Assembly (NCBI RefSeq): GCF_003664995.1
Contig: NZ_JFHL01000002.1
Coordinates: forward strand, 186,001 to 250,000
Reading direction: 5' to 3'
From: Mesotoga sp. BH458_6_3_2_1
GTDB lineage: Bacteria; Thermotogota; Thermotogae; Petrotogales; Kosmotogaceae
DNA length: 64,000 nt
Part shown: positions 26,830 through 35,976 of the stretch, piece by piece
Layout of the letters: every line of letters starts with the position of its first letter
Numbering within the stretch: the first letter of the stretch is position 1
Made by a program: the position numbers and the translations under genes
Notes under the pieces: model-generated
Told to the model about the DNA's origin: nothing
The model's input: the letters and a program-made list of their open reading frames with translations, nothing else
The model's database searches: none

Positions 26830-27368
26830 GTTTCCATCTTCTCCCTGTACCTGGAAAGCTTTGCCAGGTCAACCATCTCACCGGTGAACTTCTCCACTTC
26901 ATTAAATCCGTTGAAATCCACTTCTGCCAAGTAGACAACTCCCATGTGGACCCTGCTTACAGCTGTATGAAGGTCATTCAAGATCCCCATGTAATCCATT
27001 GAATGGATGTTAACTGAGACCTCTTCTCGGATTTCCCGTTCGAAGCCATTCTCAAAAGCCTCCCAGGGGAATGCTCCATCTTCTGGATTTATATGACCCC
27101 CAACACCTATTGAATACATGTCGTGAAGACGCACTTCGCCTTGTTTTCTTGTTCTCTTCATAAGGAGATGTTCATTCCCATTCTTGAAAACCGCATAAGG
27201 TATTATTTGCCTCATCGATTCATCGTTTTCAGCTTCAGAGCGACGTACAAACCTTCCGAATCTCTCGACTCTCATCTTTATCTCATCTAAAGGAAGAGCC
27301 AGCAACCCGTTTCGGGTTGCCAGCTCTCCTAGACAGTCAACATCGACTACGAGAACTCTTTCTTCCAA
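26790..27368 (-). CDS. Nudix-family phosphoesterase (COG4112-like)
   Basis: A 192-residue Nudix protein. The core REIREE helix is present with the Glu eight residues upstream, though the first Gly of the consensus box is offset by one. YAVFKNGNEHLLMKRTRKQG and YSIGVGGHINPED before the box match the predicted Nudix phosphoesterase group COG4112. The substrate is unknown. The N-terminus VLVVDVDCLGEL is an extension also seen in that group. Its end overlaps ispE by 40 bases, so the two are coupled. Confidence 0.82.
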   Translation of the reverse strand: MEERVLVVDVDCLGELATRNGLLALPLDEIKMRVERFGRFVRRSEAENDESMRQIIPYAVFKNGNEHLLMKRTRKQGEVRLHDMYSIGVGGHINPEDGAFPWEAFENGFEREIREEVSVNIHSMDYMGILNDLHTAVSRVHMGVVYLAEVDFNGFNEVEKFTGEMVDLAKLSRYREKMETWSQIVLEYLLSH

Positions 27369-27382
27369 ATTTTTCTCCTTTA

Positions 27383-28453
27383 CTACCAGTTTTGATCCGG
27401 GAACAGCACCATCGAAGAGCCTCTCAGAACGCTAAATGCAATTGCTTCTTCATTGAAGCTGCTTGAGGGTGCGGTCTTCTCTACTACGATGACCCCGAAA
27501 TAGTAGTTCTCATCCCACAGATGTTTAGATGGTCCAACAATATTCGTCTCGTTGAACGTAAAGTCTACGAAAGTTCCCACGGCTTCTTCCTCGAACTCAT
27601 CAGAAGAAGTGCTGTAATAGTTGTTAATTCTTACCAAATGAGTTGCCAGATTGTCACTTTTTCGCGCTCTGAACAGCCAAAGGTCATCTGTAAAACGATC
27701 AATGTTTTCAACGCTTACCTTCCAACCCGTTGCTCTCCAACCACTGAAGTTGACTGGTTTGATTCGAATACTCCAATTATCGGAAACTGGTGCACTGTTG
27801 AATAGTGTCGTCATCTGGCTTGATGAGTACCCACTTTTCGTGAGACTTTGCCAGTTTTGGAAGAAGACCTCCCCTTGACTGAATATGCCGCTCGCAGACA
27901 TTGGTAGTATTCCCAACAACAGCCTCTGGGCGAATGGATCAAATCCTACAGCGGATTCTAGATAATTCTCTCTGTATCTTACGAAAGTTGGGACTCTTAC
28001 TGATGGAAAGCTAGTTCCACTAAACCAAATGGATGGTTCATTAAATAGAGCACCGATTTTTTCAAAAACCTCAACCAGAACGGATTCCTTTACATTGTAG
28101 TTGATTTCTTCGCTTCTTGATACATAACCACCGCTGAAATTCGCATATACAGTGACTTTTACTTCGCTGTTTTCGGGGACAGTGGGGAGATATACTACCG
28201 CAGTGTCGAAGCTTTTCTTTTTGAGATTCTGAGAGGTAATATTATCTCCGTTCTTATTTTCTACTTTCCAATCGTAACTGGTTACATCTACAGTACCGAT
28301 ATTCTCGACCTTAATGAGGATTGGTTTTCCAGGTTCTCTGTTACTTTCTTGAATAAACAAAACGGGAATCGGAAGCTTAGGAATGCACGAAGAAAATGTG
28401 AAAACAAGTATTACAAACAGACCCAGCATTACGAACAACTTTGCTCTTTTCAT
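27383..28453 (-). CDS. Predicted lipoprotein of unknown function
   Basis: A 356-residue protein with a lipoprotein signal: basic start, hydrophobic core and FSSC with the lipidated Cys near residue 23. Residues 40-125 look like an immunoglobulin-like or CARDB-like beta domain (PGKPILIKVENIGTVDVTSYDWKV...). The remainder, rich in Ser, Trp and aromatic residues, is not recognised. The ATG has AAGGGAGGGGATAG upstream. It lies two bases after the tRNA nucleotidyltransferase fusion in the same operon, with no obvious functional link. Confidence 0.75.
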   Translation of the reverse strand: MKRAKLFVMLGLFVILVFTFSSCIPKLPIPVLFIQESNREPGKPILIKVENIGTVDVTSYDWKVENKNGDNITSQNLKKKSFDTAVVYLPTVPENSEVKVTVYANFSGGYVSRSEEINYNVKESVLVEVFEKIGALFNEPSIWFSGTSFPSVRVPTFVRYRENYLESAVGFDPFAQRLLLGILPMSASGIFSQGEVFFQNWQSLTKSGYSSSQMTTLFNSAPVSDNWSIRIKPVNFSGWRATGWKVSVENIDRFTDDLWLFRARKSDNLATHLVRINNYYSTSSDEFEEEAVGTFVDFTFNETNIVGPSKHLWDENYYFGVIVVEKTAPSSSFNEEAIAFSVLRGSSMVLFPDQNW

Positions 28454-28455
28454 TT

Positions 28456-31044
28456 CTATCCCCTCCCTTTCAGGTATTCCCTGACAAACTCATCTTCCTT
28501 CTCTTCAGCAAGACCATCCAGCCTTGCACATAACAACTCTTCGAGAAGTTCCCTGATTTCCGGACCTTCTTTCATGCGGTATTTTTCTATTAGCACAGTT
28601 CCATCAACTGTCAGCCTAATTTCGTTCAGCCCTCTCAAATAAGTTAGAAACAGAAGATCTTGTTCTTCATCGAGACAGGAATCAACGAAATTCAAGGTTT
28701 CCGACTTTCTTGACTTCAACAGGATGTGAAACTGAGAAGGCTTTCTTGGCTTCTCAACTACTATTCTACCAGCAGTACTCATTGCATCAGTAAGCCTGTC
28801 GAGAAAGTTTCTCGTAAGTCCGTAACGTTCTATACACCATTCAACAGCCTCGTTGTCGCTGTTTCTAAGCATTATCATCAAGAGAGTATAGAAAATCCTG
28901 TCCTCTCCAACCAGTGAAGCGTTCCTGGCTCTTCTGCTGAAATATCTGTCGAGCATGAGGTCAGTCTCTCTATCAAACTTCGATTGCGGGAAGAGTTTTT
29001 CAGTTACGCCAAGACTGGAAAGTCTCCTAAGTGCCTTCAGTGGAAGGGGCTCTTGTAGAGTCTTGATCAACTCATCTCGCAGCCGCTGTCCGGTGACTCT
29101 ATTCAAATATCCTTCAGCAGCGCACAGTTTTAGCAGTTCGGCAGTCCGAATCTCAATTTCAAATCCAAAACGTTGCTCGAATCTCACAGCTCTGAGAATT
29201 CTTGTCGGATCTTCTATAAAGCTAAGCGGATGAAGAGCCCTAATTACTCCATTTGAAAGGTCCTTCCTTGAACCGAAAAAATCAATCAGAATACCGAACT
29301 CCTCTTGATTAAGCTTCACCGCCATTGCGTTGATGGAAAAATCCCTTCTGTAGAGATCCTTCTTGATTGTGCTCATCTCGATTTCAGGAAGCATTGCAGG
29401 TTTCTTGTAATACTCGGTCCTGGCGGTTGCCACATCGATTCGCAGACCGTCGTTGAAAAACATCGAACTTGCAAGGAACTCCTTGTGTTCCACTATCTTT
29501 ATGTTGAAGTATTTCTTGAAAGTTTCTGCAAAAGTATTTGCATTGCCCTCAACAACGATATCCAGATCTAGATTATGCTTGTTGAGCAACAGATCCCTTA
29601 CAAACCCTCCCACAATATACGTCGGCATGTTGAGTTCTGAACCGACAGCACCAAGAAATCTTAACATCGTTACTATGCGTTTCTCTGTGCGCTCCTCTAT
29701 GAAATCTTCTACCGGGAACTTTGCGTAATTCTGTTCTCCATGGCTTTCTCCGGGATCAATTATTCTTCTTCTGCCAAAAGTACTTCTCAACAGATCAGTT
29801 CGTGTCACTATTCCACTTAATATGCCGTTGTCAAGAATTAGAATTGCAGTTGTGTTGTTCTCCACCATCTTGTCGGTCACCAACTGAACGGAATCATCTG
29901 CTGAAGATGTTACGAAGAACCTGTCAATAACTTCAACAACTCTCTTTTCAGAGAGACCGTGACGTACAGCCTTCTCGATATCTCTGTATTTGGAAACGCC
30001 CACGATTTTCTCATGGTCCACTACCGGGAGAGAGTGATGGCCAGTTCGCTGCATGATTTTGAAGACGTCCTCGACTCTCATATCGACAAGAACGGTCCTG
30101 ACAGGTGAGGACATAATCTCCCTAACCTTTATCAAGCGTTCAATATTGTCTTCGAAGTTTCTTACTATTCTTTCTTCTGCCTCCGTTGCAGAGCAGTTTT
30201 CGAAGTAACCTAGTGTGTAAGACCCTCCGCCATTCCTGAGAATGCCTTCGAGCTCAGCTGTTTCGAGATTCATGTAGCGCGACCTAAGTGTGAAGTAGAC
30301 CCTATTATTTGTTTCGAGAAGCACTACTAGGTTCTCTACACCAAGGAATGACCAGAGCTTTTCGACCGCAAGACTGAACCCGGCGGGCAGTGAATTCCTC
30401 TTTGCAGTAGCCATATTGATTTCCACACCCCTTATCGATGTGCTCTTGAGGCCCAATATAAGAGACTCGACAAGTCTTTGCTGGGAGGAGCTCAACTTAT
30501 AACTCGAATAGACTCCTAGGCCGTCGGGTTGTGCTCCGATGTCTATTAGCCAGGCGGCCGTCCTTAGATCCTGGGCCTTGGTCGAGGCGTGAGTGAAGTT
30601 CCCTGTTTCTCTATAGATAGCTGTAGCGAAGAGCACTGCTTCACTTTGAGTCACTTCTTTCCTCTTCTTTCTTAGTTGGTTACACATGAGAGTGGTGCAA
30701 GATCCAAGTTCCTTGAAAACCCCATGCTGCGATTCCGAAAGAGTTGTGTTGTGATGATCAAAGAATCTGACTTCGGTGCTCTTACCTATCATTTGCTGAA
30801 GAACAGAGGGAATTCTTTTCACGTCTGAAGTGTCGACAACGACTAGGGAAGAGAGACTGAAGATCTTCAGCTCATTCACATTGTAGAATGATAACAAAAG
30901 ACTTTTGGATGAAAGGAATCCCTTCAATGCAGGAACAAGTTGTCCTCCAAAGACAATCACATGATCTGGGTAGAGCTTCTGAGCAGCTACTGCAGACGCA
31001 AATGCATCAAAATCGGGGTTCCGGTGTGTTGTTATTACTTTCAC
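28456..31044 (-). CDS. DHH - CBS - tRNA nucleotidyltransferase/poly(A) polymerase fusion protein
   Basis: An 862-residue fusion. Residues 1-300: DHH/DHHA1 phosphoesterase with THRNPDFDAFAS, VVDTSD, FFDHHNT and GGGSYTLGY. Residues about 310-430: two CBS domains, likely adenine-nucleotide sensing. Residues about 470-862: class II nucleotidyltransferase head with GGFVRDLL and LDLDIVV, then RDFSINAMA and DPTRILRAVRFE, and an RNA-binding tail. Such fusions add CCA or A to tRNA ends. GTG 31044 is preferred over GTG 31050 because GAGGTGGAG sits directly against the latter. The gene overlaps the regulator by 38 bases. Confidence 0.92.
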   Translation of the reverse strand: MKVITTHRNPDFDAFASAVAAQKLYPDHVIVFGGQLVPALKGFLSSKSLLLSFYNVNELKIFSLSSLVVVDTSDVKRIPSVLQQMIGKSTEVRFFDHHNTTLSESQHGVFKELGSCTTLMCNQLRKKRKEVTQSEAVLFATAIYRETGNFTHASTKAQDLRTAAWLIDIGAQPDGLGVYSSYKLSSSQQRLVESLILGLKSTSIRGVEINMATAKRNSLPAGFSLAVEKLWSFLGVENLVVLLETNNRVYFTLRSRYMNLETAELEGILRNGGGSYTLGYFENCSATEAEERIVRNFEDNIERLIKVREIMSSPVRTVLVDMRVEDVFKIMQRTGHHSLPVVDHEKIVGVSKYRDIEKAVRHGLSEKRVVEVIDRFFVTSSADDSVQLVTDKMVENNTTAILILDNGILSGIVTRTDLLRSTFGRRRIIDPGESHGEQNYAKFPVEDFIEERTEKRIVTMLRFLGAVGSELNMPTYIVGGFVRDLLLNKHNLDLDIVVEGNANTFAETFKKYFNIKIVEHKEFLASSMFFNDGLRIDVATARTEYYKKPAMLPEIEMSTIKKDLYRRDFSINAMAVKLNQEEFGILIDFFGSRKDLSNGVIRALHPLSFIEDPTRILRAVRFEQRFGFEIEIRTAELLKLCAAEGYLNRVTGQRLRDELIKTLQEPLPLKALRRLSSLGVTEKLFPQSKFDRETDLMLDRYFSRRARNASLVGEDRIFYTLLMIMLRNSDNEAVEWCIERYGLTRNFLDRLTDAMSTAGRIVVEKPRKPSQFHILLKSRKSETLNFVDSCLDEEQDLLFLTYLRGLNEIRLTVDGTVLIEKYRMKEGPEIRELLEELLCARLDGLAEEKEDEFVREYLKGRG

Positions 31045-32365
31045 AGACACTCCACCTCTTTAGCTTCTCGTAAAGCGTGCTCTTACTTATTCCGAGGATC
31101 CTTGCCACCTTTGTCTTGTTTCCTTTATGTCGATCGATCAACCACCTAACATAGCACCTTTCAAGCTCATCAAGAGTGACTTCTTCGAATTTGAACTCTG
31201 TTTCTTCGGGATTAACCCGCTCGGGGAGAACTGAATGTGAAAGATTTTCAAGCCTGCCGTGCATTGCAAGAATCGATAGGAGTCTGTTCCTCAGTTCACG
31301 GATATTTCCTGGCCAATCGTACTCCTTCATCCTTTTGACAAAACTCTCCGGCACTTTTGGGACTTTCTTTAGTCCCAGTTCATCACACAGCTTTGGCAGA
31401 AAGTAGTCTATCAAGAGTGGAATGTCTTCTCTCTTCTCCCTGAGCGGTTCGATTTTTATCTTAACAACATTCAATCTATAGTACAGATCGCTTCTGAAAT
31501 CCCCTTCTCCAACTGCCGATTCGAGTTCTCGGTTTGAAGCTGCGATAACCCGGAGATCAAGCTTACGGAAAGAATTACCGCCCAGCCTTTGGCTTGAGGA
31601 AGTTTCCAACACGCGGAGCAACTTAACCTGCATCGCAAGTGGCATCTCGGATATTTCATCAAGAAAGAGTGTTCCACGGTGTGATTCTTCGACAAGACCA
31701 GGCTTCGAATTCAATGCTCCAGTGAAGGCTCCTTTTTCATATCCAAAGAGTTCGCTTTCGAATAGGGTTTCCGGTATTGCACCGCAGTTTATCGGAACGA
31801 ACTTTCTCCTTCCGCTTTGCTGGTGGATTGACCTTGCAACGACCTCTTTGCCTGTCCCACTCTCTCCCTCAAGAAGGACCGTTACTTTTTTTTGTGCAAT
31901 AATGGCAATTGTCTCCCTTAGTTGAAGGATATTGTTGCTGTTGCCTACTATCTCAACAGACGGTTCGATAGAGATTCTTTCAGCGAGACTGTCCCTCTCT
32001 TGTGAAAGCTCTGAAAACTCAATGGCCCTCTTAACTTCAAGAAGAGCATGAGTTAGGTCGAAGGGCTTCTCCAGGAAATTGAAGGCTCCCTTTCTCACCG
32101 CATCAATAGCTGTATTTATATCCCCATGAGCAGAAACGACTATCACGGGCGCATTATTCGAGGCTTCAGGGAGAATGTCAAGTCCTGAACCATCGGGGAG
32201 TCTCACGTCCAGTATAAGGCAGTCAAAGAATTCTTCTGAAATTTGCTTTTTTGCCTGAACAAGATTGTAAACCTGAACGACTTCGTACCCCTCTTCTTCC
32301 AGAGCGGAGCCCAGCAAGCCATTAAAGGCGAGATCATCGTCGACTAACAGAACCTTACTCTTCAT
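31007..32365 (-). CDS. Sigma-54-dependent response regulator, NtrC family
   Basis: A 452-residue regulator. Receiver domain: acidic DDD (9-11), phospho-acceptor D53, Lys in EKPF. AAA+ domain: Walker A GESGTGKE (167-174), the sigma-54-contact loop GAFTGA (212-217) intact, Walker B GTLFLDEI, and RVIAASNREL. A Fis-type helix-turn-helix closes the protein (KTKVARILGISKSTLYEKL). An intact GAFTGA loop implies that the genome carries rpoN. AGGAGGCAAAGAG precedes ATG 32365. The partner kinase is immediately upstream, overlapping by 11 bases. Confidence 0.95.
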   Translation of the reverse strand: MKSKVLLVDDDLAFNGLLGSALEEEGYEVVQVYNLVQAKKQISEEFFDCLILDVRLPDGSGLDILPEASNNAPVIVVSAHGDINTAIDAVRKGAFNFLEKPFDLTHALLEVKRAIEFSELSQERDSLAERISIEPSVEIVGNSNNILQLRETIAIIAQKKVTVLLEGESGTGKEVVARSIHQQSGRRKFVPINCGAIPETLFESELFGYEKGAFTGALNSKPGLVEESHRGTLFLDEISEMPLAMQVKLLRVLETSSSQRLGGNSFRKLDLRVIAASNRELESAVGEGDFRSDLYYRLNVVKIKIEPLREKREDIPLLIDYFLPKLCDELGLKKVPKVPESFVKRMKEYDWPGNIRELRNRLLSILAMHGRLENLSHSVLPERVNPEETEFKFEEVTLDELERCYVRWLIDRHKGNKTKVARILGISKSTLYEKLKRWSVCESNNNTPEPRF

Positions 32366-33650
32366 CTCTTTGCCTCCTGAAGGTTAATACAAACACGGTT
32401 CCCCTTCCTGGAATACTTCTCATCTTCAATCTTACATCGTTCTCTTCACAGAAATTGCGGACAAGGTACAGTCCCAATCCCGATCCTTCGGCCTTTGTAG
32501 AGAAGAATGGTTTGAATACATTCTGCAAAGCGGCAGAATCAATTCCCTTTCCTGTATCGGCAATAATAAGCGTAACAATCTCTCTAGATGTCCGGACTTT
32601 AGAGATGATTGAGCTCTCTCCCGGTATGCTTGCTTCAACGGCGTTCATGAGTAAGTTTTTTAGAACATTTTCAAGCCTTCCCCGCTGAATGAGAACGATT
32701 CCTTTGTCGAGAGAGACAACCTTGAACTGTATCTTTTTTTCCGAGAAGATCGAAGACATGAAGGAAGCTACCTTCATCACGTGTTCAGAAAGATCTACCC
32801 TATCGAACTCTTCGCCATATCTGAAGATCTGCAGAATTCCCCCAATCCTACTTTGGAATGAGTTGAGTTCTTTTGAAAGAGTCTCCATATACTCCGGCTT
32901 GTTTGTTCTCTTGTAAAGATCAAGAGCCAACTTAACATTTGCTAGAGGCTGTTTTAGACCGTGTGCGAGATCGGCAACTGTCTGGGCATCTACTGCGTAC
33001 CTTCTTGTCTTTTCCAGAAGTTGTTTTGTTTTCCACTGGCTGGTCTTGTCTGTCAGAGTCAGCAGAAAACCGCTCTTCTTTTTGTGGGCTACCGATACGA
33101 GGTAGCGTTTCCCAAGCTTCCTGCTGTAAACCTCGTACTGGCCTTCCTGAAGTGGGAAGATAAGACCTGTTCTTCTCGTGAATCTGTCGATACGGAGATA
33201 TCTTCCTCCCTGACCACCATAGGAGAAGCTTCGGATAAAAGAATCGTTAACGAGATCAAAGTTGCCTTTTTCGTCAACCGAGACTACGGCAATGTCAAGT
33301 GTGTTTAAAAGCTCTGAGTAATCCCTGTATAGTTTTTCGTAATAATTTCTCTCCTCTTCTATCTGTAGTGAGAGGTTTCTGTAGAAGCCATATATCTCAT
33401 TAAACTGCCCCTCAAGTTCGCCAATCGATTTCTTTTCTCCCGTACGGATAAGTCTAATGAGCCTTTCAAGCTGCCTTACCAATGTAAGATATACGGTAAT
33501 AACTGACGCAAGTGCGAGAAGAATTACAAGTGACATTCTTTCTAGACTGAAGCCGTATACGAGAGAGAATAGAACTCCCGCTCCCATGACTACCCCACCG
33601 ACTATATAGTGGTAGCCAGGATTGAACAATCCTTTGTCAAACTTTGACAA
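32355..33650 (-). CDS. Sensor histidine kinase, NtrB/AtoS-like, with atypical H-box
   Basis: A 431-residue kinase. Two N-terminal helices (about 13-33 and 38-57) are separated by a very short loop, so sensing is probably intramembrane or cytoplasmic. A PAS-like domain (about 105-205) follows. The H-box is AHGLKQPLANV: phospho-acceptor H230 is followed by Gly instead of the usual Glu or Asp. The ATPase domain has NLLMNAVEA, DTGKGID, FFSTKAEGSGLGLYLV. The start is TTG 33650, with a rather distant AGAAGGGG; it overlaps the SAM hydrolase end by 14 bases. Confidence 0.9.
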   Translation of the reverse strand: MSKFDKGLFNPGYHYIVGGVVMGAGVLFSLVYGFSLERMSLVILLALASVITVYLTLVRQLERLIRLIRTGEKKSIGELEGQFNEIYGFYRNLSLQIEEERNYYEKLYRDYSELLNTLDIAVVSVDEKGNFDLVNDSFIRSFSYGGQGGRYLRIDRFTRRTGLIFPLQEGQYEVYSRKLGKRYLVSVAHKKKSGFLLTLTDKTSQWKTKQLLEKTRRYAVDAQTVADLAHGLKQPLANVKLALDLYKRTNKPEYMETLSKELNSFQSRIGGILQIFRYGEEFDRVDLSEHVMKVASFMSSIFSEKKIQFKVVSLDKGIVLIQRGRLENVLKNLLMNAVEASIPGESSIISKVRTSREIVTLIIADTGKGIDSAALQNVFKPFFSTKAEGSGLGLYLVRNFCEENDVRLKMRSIPGRGTVFVLTFRRQRDEE

Positions 33651-34419
33651 GTGTAATGGGTTCCCCTTCTTCTAAAGAAAGGAACTCTCGGGCACTCCCT
33701 TTGTTCACAGTGATTTCTAGGAATCCGCTTGAATCGAAATGGGCTAGCAGATTCCCCGAATTCACATCATAGTATGTCTTTCCGAATGTTGCCTTGAATG
33801 GTCTTCTCCCCTTCCCAATTTCAATTACGTCACCTTCCTCGAGATCATTTCCAAGGTCTACAGGGATGTTAGTTTCAAGATTTCCAAAGTGATCATAAAA
33901 CGCCACTTCACCGACAATCGTGTTTCCTTCCCTGCCGGGTTTCTTGAATTTCAGATACTCGAAGTTCATCAGTCTTGAACCCAGCTTTTCCGGTTCCAGT
34001 CCGGCGGCTACATGAGCAGCTACGGGAGCGAAGATATCTCTTCCGTGAAAGCTTCTTGAGTTCCCCCAGTGATACTCCTTGTTCTCGAGGTCCCGGATCT
34101 CGTGAACTCCGTATTCTTCGGCCGCAAAGGTGAACAGGCCGTTATCAGGTCCCACGAGCCTCATCCCATTCTTGAGAACCATTAGTATCGGTTTTCTCGA
34201 CGTGCCCACCCCGGGGTCAACTACTGCCAAAAAGACAACACTTTCAGGCATATCTTTGAGTGTCCTATGAATGATGTAGGCACCTTGTCTTATGTTGAAG
34301 GGTTTGATTTCGTGACTAACATCAATTACCTCAACCTTCCTATTCAGCTCCCTAATAACAGCCTTTGCTACCCCGACATAATAGCTGTCGGAACCCCAGT
34401 CAGTCAAAAAAGCTATCAC
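33637..34419 (-). CDS. SAM hydrolase/adenosyltransferase-fold protein (DUF62, SAM hydroxide adenosyltransferase)
   Basis: A 260-residue protein of the fluorinase/chlorinase fold family. Signatures are FLTDWGSDSYYVGVAKAVI at the start, DVSHEI, VVDPGVGT, GPDNGLF and the RDIFAPVAAHVAAG segment. Family members usually hydrolyse S-adenosylmethionine to adenosine and methionine. The longer open frame back to 34638 lies inside DUF123; GTG 34419, nine codons before the family's first strand and preceded by GGAGGGATAA, is the start. It overlaps the upstream gene by 20 bases. Confidence 0.92.
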   Translation of the reverse strand: MIAFLTDWGSDSYYVGVAKAVIRELNRKVEVIDVSHEIKPFNIRQGAYIIHRTLKDMPESVVFLAVVDPGVGTSRKPILMVLKNGMRLVGPDNGLFTFAAEEYGVHEIRDLENKEYHWGNSRSFHGRDIFAPVAAHVAAGLEPEKLGSRLMNFEYLKFKKPGREGNTIVGEVAFYDHFGNLETNIPVDLGNDLEEGDVIEIGKGRRPFKATFGKTYYDVNSGNLLAHFDSSGFLEITVNKGSAREFLSLEEGEPITLVKV

Positions 34420-34822
34420 ACTTATCCCTCCATTTGCAAACGATAGAAGAAAAGACTCTCTCAATACTCCTTGATTCGAGTCTGTAGAGATTCGAGTCAG
34501 TTGAGCAGTCTGAAGCTCCAAATTTGGGGACTGCTTCACCATACTCGGAGACGAAATTCGAAAGCTCTTCCTCTCTCTGCTCTTCTGTCGGAAGAAGCAG
34601 AGCGGCCACGACCTCGGCTTTCTCCCTAAAGTAATCAATATGCCAGAATTTTCTCTTTTCTTCGATTAGGTGTCTTTTCACTCTTTCTGCTAGAGAGCTC
34701 ATTGCCGAACCGATATACATGTAATAGCCCGCATCAAGGGTCCAGCTCCTGCAAAGGCTTGAAATCACAACCGCCTCTTTGAGAAAGAAAAGAACAACAT
34801 AATCACCTTTATTGTAATCCAT
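34400..34822 (-). CDS. DUF123 family GIY-YIG-like protein (Uri superfamily)
   Basis: A 140-residue protein matching DUF123/COG1833: LDAGYYMYIGSAMSSLAERVKRH and the KRKFWHIDYF motif. The family is related to GIY-YIG/Uri endonucleases but lacks demonstrated activity in most cases. It is the first gene of the eleven-gene minus-strand block. The ATG at 34822 follows a weak AGGTGAT-type site. No clear promoter can be assigned in the 92 bases shared with the divergent racemase gene. Confidence 0.8.
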   Translation of the reverse strand: MDYNKGDYVVLFFLKEAVVISSLCRSWTLDAGYYMYIGSAMSSLAERVKRHLIEEKRKFWHIDYFREKAEVVAALLLPTEEQREEELSNFVSEYGEAVPKFGASDCSTDSNLYRLESRSIERVFSSIVCKWRDKCDSFFD

Positions 34823-34891
34823 AATGTAGATATTATACGACAGCTTCAGTGCGAGATGACTGGCGGCTGGAACTTGGTGGCAAGCTTAATA

Positions 34892-34897
34892 TATAAT
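34892..34897 (+). promoter_or_regulatory. -10 box (TATAAT) upstream of the racemase gene
   Basis: A perfect TATAAT lies 17 bases before the start codon at 34915, with GAGGTGAT as ribosome site between. No convincing -35 is at the right distance; TTGGTG at 34874-34879 is only 12 bases away. The leader would be about ten bases. Confidence 0.4.
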
Positions 34898-34914
34898 TTA
34901 TTGAGGTGATCTAG

Positions 34915-35976
34915 ATGGCTTACGTTGAAGTGAATAAGAATAGCATAGCGAAGAATTCAAGAAAGATCGTGGAGCTTGCCAAAAGTAATGGTGTTGAGGT
35001 CGCTGGAGTAACTAAAGTTGTGTGCGGAGATCCTGAGGTAGCGGTATCTTTAGTTGAAAACGGGATTACGGAAATTGGCGAATCAAGACTTGAGAATGTC
35101 GCGAGGATGAAAGGCGCAGGCATCAATCCGAGTTTTATTCTGCTCAGACTTCCAGAGAAGTCTCGATTCCCGCAAGTTGTAGAGCTTGTTGATTCAGTGC
35201 TTATTGGAGATCTTGAGAATCTTTCCAGACTAAAGGAGATTTCATCGGAAACTGAGAAAAAACTGAAGTTCATATATATGGTAGATACTGGAGACCTTAG
35301 AGAGGGAGTCATGTTTTATGAGGCTCAAGAAGTTCTCGAGAAAGCATTCGCTATCGTCGGTAAGGACCTTGATGGGATCGGCACCAATCTTGGATGTTTT
35401 GGAGGGGTAATTGCAACTCCGGAAAAATTCGAAATCCTTCTCAATCTGGGCGAATCTCTGAAGAGGACTACCGGTTACCCAGTTAGGAGATACTCTGCCG
35501 GAAACACAGCTTCATTACCCCTGCTTGAAGATAAGAGTCTTCCAGAAGGCATAAACCACTTTCGACTGGGAGAGTCGATAATGTGTGGAACAGATGTCAC
35601 AAACAATCGAAGAGTTCCGGGAACCCTGCAAAACACATTCACTCTCGTAGGAGAGATCATTGAACTTGCAGAGAAGCCCTCATTACCAATTGGAGATATC
35701 GGTCATGATGCCTTTGGTCGGATTCCAAGGTTTTTAGATAAAGGGAATAGAATGAAGGCAATACTTGATCTTGGCGAACAAGATGTGGTTCCCTCAGGAT
35801 TGACGCCTTTAGAAACTGGATGTGAAATAATTCATGCTTCCAGCGATCATCTAATAGTGGATATAACCGATTCCGAGAAGTCCTTTGCTGTTGGTGACTC
35901 GATTCCCTTCAGAATGTCTTACGGAGCACTGCTGAGAGTTATGACATCCCCCTATGTGAGGAAAGTGTACCTATGA
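34915..35976 (+). CDS. Alanine/ornithine racemase-family PLP enzyme (fold type III)
   Basis: A 353-residue PLP enzyme of the YhfX/ornithine-racemase type. VAGVTKVVCGDPEVA holds the PLP lysine (about residue 34). TEIGESRLEN and SAGNTASLPLL are typical of the group, and SYGALLRVMTSPYVRKVY closes it. Thermotogota use such enzymes as lysine or ornithine racemases, supplying D-amino acids to peptidoglycan. The stop overlaps the GNAT start as ATGA, so both act from one mRNA. Substrate preference cannot be read from sequence. Confidence 0.85.
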   Translation: MAYVEVNKNSIAKNSRKIVELAKSNGVEVAGVTKVVCGDPEVAVSLVENGITEIGESRLENVARMKGAGINPSFILLRLPEKSRFPQVVELVDSVLIGDLENLSRLKEISSETEKKLKFIYMVDTGDLREGVMFYEAQEVLEKAFAIVGKDLDGIGTNLGCFGGVIATPEKFEILLNLGESLKRTTGYPVRRYSAGNTASLPLLEDKSLPEGINHFRLGESIMCGTDVTNNRRVPGTLQNTFTLVGEIIELAEKPSLPIGDIGHDAFGRIPRFLDKGNRMKAILDLGEQDVVPSGLTPLETGCEIIHASSDHLIVDITDSEKSFAVGDSIPFRMSYGALLRVMTSPYVRKVYL

